A DNA stretch of 64,000 nt from positions 496,001 through 560,000 of the forward strand of contig NZ_BDBK01000008.1 in assembly GCF_001612945.1 (NCBI RefSeq). Reading direction: 5' to 3'. Positions 61,423 through 64,000 of this stretch are shown in pieces. How positions within the stretch are numbered: the stretch's first letter is position 1; the number at the start of each line of letters is the position of its first letter. A model generated the notes under the pieces. The model ran no database searches, was not told the DNA's origin, and worked only from the letters and a program-made list of their open reading frames with translations. A program made the translations under genes and the position numbers. Source of the DNA: Nocardia inohanensis NBRC 100128 (GTDB taxonomy: Bacteria; Actinomycetota; Actinomycetes; Mycobacteriales; Mycobacteriaceae).

Positions 61423-63012
61423 TCACAGCGGGGCGGGCGTCCACCACTTCTCGATCAAGGACTGGCCGCCGACCGTGCCGCCGAATACGGTGAGGGAACA
61501 GAACTTGCGGGCGTCATCGTCGAACGTGATCACGAGCGTGCCGGTCGACCTGTCGAATTGGCCGACGCCCGCGCCCCAGGCCTGGCGGCCCGTGCCGGAA
61601 GAGCGTTCCCACGCCCGTTCGCCCCAGGCGGTACTACCCTTCGACATCTCCAGGGCCATGGCGCTGCGGTCGACCGCGCAGTCCACGAAGAGCCATTCCA
61701 CCGGATTGCCGTCGCCTCGGCACCGCAACCGGGCCTCGGAGCCGAGCGGCACGGAGATCTCGATGCGTTCACCCGCTTGGGAGTACGCACTGCATCGCAG
61801 CCCCTGGAAGCCGATACCCGTCGGGGCGGACGGTAGCAGCGCGGGCAGTGCGTCGATAACGAATTGGTATGCGCCCCAACCTAATCGACCGCTCGCCGCC
61901 GTACTCGGCACCACGACCGCCGGTGTCGTCGCGGCGGTTTCCGGTGTGGCCGGTCCGGCTCCCGGGCTCAAGGGCCAGACCGCCACGGCGGCCGTCACCG
62001 CGGCGACCGCGGCCACCAGACCGGCGGCCGCCCAGCCGAGGCGGCGGCCACCGGTCCGGCCTTCCCGGTTGCCCGATCCGGTCCGGGTGCGCGGCGCCGG
62101 TGCACCGCCCGGCGAACCTGGCCCGCCGAACGCCGCCTGCTCGGCGGCGCTCGCCAGCGCGCCGCACGATGCGTAGCGTTCCTCCGGATCTTTGGCCAGC
62201 GCGCACCGGACGACCTCGTCCAGCGCCGGCGGCAGCGCCGGGCGCAGCGCGCTGGGTCGCGGCGGCGGATCCGACAGATGCGCACGTACCAGCGCCGCGG
62301 GCGTGGCGTGCGGGAAAGGTTTGGTACCCGTGAGCAATTCGAAGAGTGTGCAGCCCAGTGCATAGACGTCCGCGCGCTGATCGATGGCCTGCCCGGTCAG
62401 CAATTCGGGGGCGGCGTACGCCAGGGTGGCGACCACGGTGCCCGCCGCCGTCAGGCGCGCGGTGTCCGCGACCGGGCGCGCAATCCCGAAATCGGTGACG
62501 TAGACCCGATCGGCCCGCCCCGGCCGCGGTTCCAGCAGAATATTGGCGGGCTTCACGTCTCGATGCAGGACACCGGCCCGATGCGCTTCGTCCAATCCGC
62601 GCGCGGCCTCGGTCACCACATGGGTGGCCTGATCCGGCGGTACGCCCTCCGGCCACCGCCGGATCAGCTCGGCGGCATCGATACCGTCGACGAAACCCAT
62701 GGCCAGCCACGGCAATCCACTTTCACTACCGCGATCGAACACCGGCACGATATTCGGATGGTCCAGCAGTGCGACCAATTCCGCCTCGCGCCGGAAGCGC
62801 GCCGCCTGCTCGGCATCAGCCCGGTCGAATTCCCCTGGCGCCCCGCTGAATTCGGCGTCACCGCCCGGCGAAGTCATCACCTTCAAGGCGTCGTAGCGAG
62901 GCAGGCGAGGGTGGGCGGCCAGATACACCGCACCCATTCCGCCCCGGCCCAGGATCCTCTCGATCCGGTAGCCGGCGAATACGTCACCGGGCTCCGGGAG
63001 TGGCGTCCGCAT
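61423..63012 (-). CDS. receptor-type Ser/Thr protein kinase (PknB family)
   Basis: This 529-residue Hanks-type kinase has the glycine loop GRGGMGAVYLA (22-32), K44 in ALKVM, HRDVKPANILL (150-160), DFGIARP (174-180) and the activation segment to APELLTG. A Gly/Arg-rich juxtamembrane region leads to one membrane helix at about 325-347. The external C-terminal part (about 180 residues) has four cysteines and no PASTA repeats; I do not recognise it. It directly follows the truncated gene at the window edge without a gap, so the two form an operon. Confidence 0.92.
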   Translation of the reverse strand: MRTPLPEPGDVFAGYRIERILGRGGMGAVYLAAHPRLPRYDALKVMTSPGGDAEFSGAPGEFDRADAEQAARFRREAELVALLDHPNIVPVFDRGSESGLPWLAMGFVDGIDAAELIRRWPEGVPPDQATHVVTEAARGLDEAHRAGVLHRDVKPANILLEPRPGRADRVYVTDFGIARPVADTARLTAAGTVVATLAYAAPELLTGQAIDQRADVYALGCTLFELLTGTKPFPHATPAALVRAHLSDPPPRPSALRPALPPALDEVVRCALAKDPEERYASCGALASAAEQAAFGGPGSPGGAPAPRTRTGSGNREGRTGGRRLGWAAAGLVAAVAAVTAAVAVWPLSPGAGPATPETAATTPAVVVPSTAASGRLGWGAYQFVIDALPALLPSAPTGIGFQGLRCSAYSQAGERIEISVPLGSEARLRCRGDGNPVEWLFVDCAVDRSAMALEMSKGSTAWGERAWERSSGTGRQAWGAGVGQFDRSTGTLVITFDDDARKFCSLTVFGGTVGGQSLIEKWWTPAPL

Positions 63013-64000
63013 CTATGCCACGCCCGCCAGCAGACCGTACTGCGCGGCCACCTTCCGCCGGACATGCTCGTGGTCACGGCTGGTCACCACGGCGTAGTAG
63101 CGGCCGTACAGCAGACGGCAGGTGTAGGTGACCATCGTGTCCACCTCGGACAGTGCGCTCTCCGCGGTCCGGCTGTACTCGAAACAGTGGACGTCCGGAA
63201 CGCCCTCGGGTCCTGCGACGGCCCGCCAGCCGTTCCGGCCGGCATACAGCGCGGGACCGGCATCGAAGTACCGCCGCGCCTCCCGCACCCCGGAGAACCG
63301 CGCGAGCTCGGTCGATCCGTTCACCGCCAGCGCCTCGATCGCCCGGTCGGCGCCGGTCCGTCCGCTCCACAACCAGGCCGCCCGCGCGCCGTACACCACG
63401 CCCGCGCCCTCCACGCTGGTCCCCCAGCGTGCCACCAGGCTCACCATGCCGACGGTGATCATCGGATACGGCCAACGGCCGGGCGCTTCGGGCAGCATCC
63501 GGCGCAGCATGCCGTCGCGGTCCAGTGACAGGGTGGCCAGCTGCGCCCGCGGGGTCGGGGTGAACTCGCGCAGGCGCGGCAGCTGGGCATCGAAAGCCTT
63601 GCGTGCCAGCCCGGTCAACGCCGCCGGGTCGGCCGTGGTCTCGCCGGCGAGCAGGCTCACCACGTACACGTCGTCCGCGATGGTGGCGGCCAGAGTGGGC
63701 ACGGTGGGCCGCCAATGCGCCTGCGCCGCGGGATGATCGGGAATCTCGATCGCTTCGTTGCCGGGGCTCAGCCCCGAGTCGAGGGCGTCGATCTCGGCGG
63801 CCGCCGACCGCGCCGCCTCCGCGTCCGGGAAGCGCAGGACGAGCAGCGACAACACCCGCGCCGCACCGACCGCCGTACCGTCGATCGAAGGCGGAATGCT
63901 CGCCCGGTTCACCGCGCACCCGGCCAGCATCCCGTGCCGGTCCAGCACCGTGCGCACCGGTTCCGCCAGCAGCACACTCGCTTTCGCCGCGGTGGGCAGC
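63013..64000 (-). CDS. partial gene, DUF7373-like secreted or lipoprotein candidate
   Basis: The frame is open to the window edge, so the N-terminus is missing; at least 328 residues are present. Features are GCAVNRASIPPSIDGTAV, repeated strands with LVLRFPDAEAARSAAAEI, VVSLLAGETTADPAALTG and a C-terminus with TYTCRLLYGRYYAVVTS. This resembles the DUF7373 lipoproteins common in Nocardia, though I hold that identification loosely. A GTG at 63975 is in frame but upstream codons continue without a stop. The stop is immediately before the kinase start, suggesting translational coupling and a role linked to that kinase. Confidence 0.65.
   Translation of the reverse strand, partial: LPTAAKASVLLAEPVRTVLDRHGMLAGCAVNRASIPPSIDGTAVGAARVLSLLVLRFPDAEAARSAAAEIDALDSGLSPGNEAIEIPDHPAAQAHWRPTVPTLAATIADDVYVVSLLAGETTADPAALTGLARKAFDAQLPRLREFTPTPRAQLATLSLDRDGMLRRMLPEAPGRWPYPMITVGMVSLVARWGTSVEGAGVVYGARAAWLWSGRTGADRAIEALAVNGSTELARFSGVREARRYFDAGPALYAGRNGWRAVAGPEGVPDVHCFEYSRTAESALSEVDTMVTYTCRLLYGRYYAVVTSRDHEHVRRKVAAQYGLLAGVA

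Overview
This 64-kb window is high-GC DNA from a mycolic-acid actinobacterium, most likely Nocardia or a close relative. The main reason is that positions 11940-31745 repeat the gene order of the Mycobacterium tuberculosis Rv2072c-Rv2113 region: cobL, a DprE2-like reductase, an Rv2074-type F420 enzyme, pepE, a stand-alone 5'-3' exonuclease, a Pro/Gln-rich DUF4333 protein, helY, tatC, tatA, pafC, pafB, pafA, prcA, prcB, pup, dop and a polytopic membrane protein. This comparison is from memory, not from a search. Start codons are often GTG or TTG, and many genes overlap by 4 bases (ATGA, GTGA or TTGA), as is usual in this group.

Left arm (1-8400). A minus-strand operon encodes a peptide/nickel-type ABC importer (two permeases, two ATPases, one lipoprotein receptor) followed by a cytosine-deaminase-like amidohydrolase. 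It is read divergently from a GntR/FCD regulator, and a near-perfect palindrome lies just before the first permease gene. Next come a small unknown gene and a degraded fragment of a phytase-like esterase.

Carbohydrate pair (8610-11953). A GT4 glycosyltransferase is translationally coupled to a glycogen-debranching-type glycosidase.

Conserved core (11940-31745). This holds cobalamin synthesis, RNA helicase HelY, the Tat export genes, and the Pup-proteasome system with its DNA-damage regulators PafBC. A ketopantoate-reductase-like gene is inserted between tatA and pafC. The proteasome ring ATPase is not in the window.

Accessory middle (31727-52700). This contains two TetR-controlled oxidoreductase units with visible operators, a long inverted repeat, an ArsC-like protein, and a glutamine synthetase followed by two tandem paralogous helical-repeat proteins of unknown role. 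It continues with an acyl-CoA synthetase and PucR-type regulator pair, a secreted CocE-type hydrolase, an ABC1 kinase, a GT39 membrane glycosyltransferase, two Ddn-like deazaflavin enzymes, a NUDIX protein, a gene-free structured segment, a possible 27-residue peptide gene and an AIM24 protein.

Right arm (52754-61405). One minus-strand operon of seven genes encodes a ureidopropionase-type amidohydrolase, dihydropyrimidinase, an LLM-class flavin/F420 oxidoreductase and a complete NMT1/SsuA-type ABC importer. A MocR-type PLP regulator is divergent. I read this as import and reductive breakdown of a pyrimidine, hydantoin or similar cyclic amide. The window ends with a receptor-type Ser/Thr kinase and a truncated secreted-protein-like gene.
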